From Chloroflexota bacterium (GTDB taxonomy: Bacteria > Chloroflexota > Dehalococcoidia > Tepidiformales > Tepidiformaceae), in assembly GCA_963169135.1 (NCBI GenBank), contig CAUJEQ010000124.1, positions 1 through 17,443 of the forward strand: a stretch of DNA of 17,443 nt, written 5' to 3'. Below, in pieces: positions 16,057 through 17,443 of the stretch (its first letter is position 1; every line of letters begins with the position of its first letter). Below the pieces are notes generated by a model. The model was not told the origin of the DNA. It did not search any database and worked only from the letters and a program-made list of their open reading frames with translations. A program made the position numbers and the translations under genes.

Positions 16057-16533
16057 ATGGGTTTCGCGCTTTCGAAGATGCAGCTGACGAGCACGGCATT
16101 CGAACAGGGCGGCCGCATTCCGGCCAAACACACGGGCGAAGGCGAAGACGTCTCTCCCGCGCTGGCATGGAGCGCCGCACCAGACGGCACGCGCTCGTTC
16201 GCAGTGGTCTGCCACGACCCGGACGCACCGCTGGTTTCAAAGGGCACGTACGGCTTCGTGCACTGGGTGCTTTACAACATCCCCGGCACGGTAACCAGCC
16301 TGGCCGAGGGAGCGAAGGAATACACCAGCGGGAAGTCCGACTTCGGCAAGCCGGGGTACGGAGGGCCGATGCCCCCGAACGGCCACGGGACGCACCACTA
16401 CTATTTCTGGGTGTTCGCGCTGAAAGATGAATTGAACCTGGAGGCAGGGCTGACACTGTCGCAGCTGCTGGAAACGATCGAGCCGCACACGCTGGGGATG
16501 AACCGCCTGGTGGGGACGTACTCGCGGGCCTGA
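16057..16533 (+). CDS. YbhB/YbcL family (PEBP-like, Raf kinase inhibitor-like) protein
   Basis: A 158-aa soluble protein of the bacterial phosphatidylethanolamine-binding-protein family. Diagnostic segments are DVSPALAWSAAPDGTRSFAV (about 32-51), CHDPDAPL, FVHWVLYNIP and YGGPMPPNGHGTHHYYFWVFAL (about 101-122), which form the anion-binding pocket with its Asp and His residues. ATG 16057 is preceded by GGAGG with an 8-nt spacer; an upstream in-frame ATG at 16000 lacks a ribosome site and would add a stretch unlike the family. There is no signal peptide. The cellular role of this family in bacteria is poorly defined; ligand binding or enzyme modulation is the usual suggestion. It lies 57 bp upstream of the SRAP gene on the same strand, which has its own promoter-like element. 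Confidence 0.93.
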   Translation: MGFALSKMQLTSTAFEQGGRIPAKHTGEGEDVSPALAWSAAPDGTRSFAVVCHDPDAPLVSKGTYGFVHWVLYNIPGTVTSLAEGAKEYTSGKSDFGKPGYGGPMPPNGHGTHHYYFWVFALKDELNLEAGLTLSQLLETIEPHTLGMNRLVGTYSRA

Positions 16534-16577
16534 GACGGAGGTTGAGGTCCGCCACGTGCGGCTGCGCGCGGAAACGC

Positions 16578-16583
16578 TACTCT
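16578..16583 (+). promoter_or_regulatory. -10 element of a probable leaderless SRAP promoter
   Basis: TACTCT fits the TAnnnT -10 pattern, and exactly 7 nt separate it from the SRAP ATG, so transcription should begin at or next to the start codon. No Shine-Dalgarno sequence lies upstream of that ATG, which agrees with leaderless translation. The -35 region (CGTGCG at 17-nt spacing) is poor. Confidence 0.5.
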
Positions 16584-16590
16584 TCTCCGC

Positions 16591-17277
16591 ATGTGCGGGA
16601 GATTCACGCTGACGCGGGCCGACCGGGCGGAGCTTGAGCGAGAACTCGGTGTGCCGCGGGGTTCGGTGCCGGCGGAATACCAGCCGCGCTTCAACATCGC
16701 GCCAACCGACTGGCACTTCATCGTCCGCCAGCGGTTCGAGGACCGCGAACTCGTGCCAGCGAAGTGGGGGCTGATCAACCACTGGGCGCATCCTGCCGAC
16801 CGCGTGACCGGGCCCATCAACGCGCGGGCCGAGGCCATCGACCGGCGGCCGGCTTTTCGCGAAGCGTTCCTCGCCCGCCGGTGCGTGGTGCCCGCCGACG
16901 GATTCTTCGAGTGGGTGGGGCCCCAGGCTCGCCGCCGCCCGCTCTGGTTCCACCGCCCGGATGGTGGAGTCATCCTGCTCGCAGGGATCTACGAGTCGTG
17001 GTACCCGGCTCCGGATCAACGGCAGCGCACGTTCGCCATCATCACGACACGTCCCAACGAGATGATGCGCCCGATTCACGACCGCATGCCCGTGGTGCTT
17101 TCGGACGAGCAAGCGGACGCGTGGATGAACCCGAACGAACCGAACCCACGGAGCCTGAAGCGGCTCCTGGCGCCTCCACCCGACGAATGGCTGGCGTACC
17201 GGCCGGTCTCGCCGCTCCTGAATACGCCGAGGAACGACTACGCCTCGCTGCTGGAGCCTTACGGGGAGCCTGATTAG
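16591..17277 (+). CDS. SRAP domain protein (YedK/HMCES type abasic-site processing)
   Basis: A 228-aa SRAP protein, which caps abasic sites in single-stranded DNA by forming a thiazolidine DNA-protein crosslink through its N-terminal cysteine. The start is fixed by biology: Met1 must be removed to expose Cys2 in MCGRFTLT. The other active-site residues are Asn77 (INARAEAI), Glu107 (GFFEW) and His163 (PIHDRMPVVL), matching Asn75, Glu105 and His160 of E. coli YedK. FNIAPT (34-39) and WGLI are family signatures. Length is normal. The gene appears leaderless, with its own -10 inside the short gap after the PEBP gene. I see no SOS box in that gap. Its stop codon overlaps the convergent GNAT gene by 4 bp. 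Confidence 0.96.
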   Translation: MCGRFTLTRADRAELERELGVPRGSVPAEYQPRFNIAPTDWHFIVRQRFEDRELVPAKWGLINHWAHPADRVTGPINARAEAIDRRPAFREAFLARRCVVPADGFFEWVGPQARRRPLWFHRPDGGVILLAGIYESWYPAPDQRQRTFAIITTRPNEMMRPIHDRMPVVLSDEQADAWMNPNEPNPRSLKRLLAPPPDEWLAYRPVSPLLNTPRNDYASLLEPYGEPD

Positions 17278-17443
17278 ACCTCGCCAGGGCGCGGGGCGCC
17301 TTCAGCGGCGGCCGGGTTGACGGCAAAATCTTTCACCATCAGTACATTCCCCGCTACTCCGGTTAGCCGCTCGTACCGCTTGTCCGAGCGCACCTCGACG
17401 GATACGAAGCCCTGGCGCTTGTACAGGTTGCGCGCCGGGTTGC
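17274..17443 (-). CDS. GNAT-type N-acetyltransferase, C-terminal fragment (cut by window edge)
   Basis: The minus strand is open from the right edge to TAA 17276-17274, giving 55 residues that begin NPARNLYKRQGFVSVEVRSD. The 'N-P-A-R-N-L-Y-K-R-Q-G-F' pattern is the classic C-terminal alpha4/beta7 part of Gcn5-related acetyltransferases, where the Asn and Tyr contact acetyl-CoA. A Val- and Pro-rich tail follows (NVLMVKDFAVNPAAAEGAP). The acceptor cannot be inferred, and the N-terminal part and start lie outside the window. The gene converges on SRAP, with the two stop codons overlapping (17274-17277). Confidence 0.8.
   Translation of the reverse strand, partial: NPARNLYKRQGFVSVEVRSDKRYERLTGVAGNVLMVKDFAVNPAAAEGAPRPGEV

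Overview
The window is a gene-dense stretch of a high-GC bacterial chromosome. Codon third positions are mostly G or C, starts are AUG, GUG and UUG, gaps are short, and at least one gene looks leaderless. With a GlgE-type glucan operon, a family III CoA-transferase, a QIEHH desaturase and an actinobacterial-style c-di-AMP aptamer, this fits Actinomycetota or, my preferred guess, Chloroflexota. That assignment is inference; no rRNA or phylogenetic marker is present. I see no insertion sequence, CRISPR array, tRNA or rRNA.

The left half (about 0.5-8.7 kb) is one minus-strand operon read from right to left. It starts with a candidate TTGCAA dyad and a TATACT -10 element. Just after the expected transcription start lies a c-di-AMP (ydaO/yuaA-type) riboswitch at 8560-8670. 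Then come three small ORFs of 59, 75 and 61 codons, the second with a CxxC/CxxC zinc-knuckle pattern and the third overlapping the glgE start as GTGA. The operon ends with glgE, a treS-maltokinase fusion starting at TTG, and glgB. Together the last three encode the whole trehalose-to-glycogen (GlgE) route: trehalose to maltose (TreS), to maltose-1-phosphate (Mak), to linear alpha-1,4-glucan (GlgE), to branched glucan (GlgB). The riboswitch suggests that the osmotic second messenger c-di-AMP controls how trehalose is divided between osmolyte and storage polymer. This is the most interesting feature of the window. A CoA-transferase gene running off the left edge converges on glgB.

The middle (8.7-12.4 kb) has a divergent pair, an M20 metallopeptidase (minus) and a penicillin-acylase-type Ntn hydrolase (plus). 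They share a 102-bp gap built around a perfect 15-bp inverted repeat whose arms each carry the same -10-like hexamer.

The right part (12.4-17.4 kb) has three minus-strand genes for lipid or small-molecule chemistry: an acyl-CoA-dehydrogenase-like flavoprotein, a PIG-L/LmbE deacetylase and a membrane fatty acid desaturase. They are followed by two plus-strand genes, a YbhB/YbcL (PEBP) protein and an SRAP (YedK/HMCES-type) abasic-site protein. A GNAT acetyltransferase truncated by the right edge overlaps the SRAP stop codon tail to tail. No stretch longer than about 300 bp lacks a gene.
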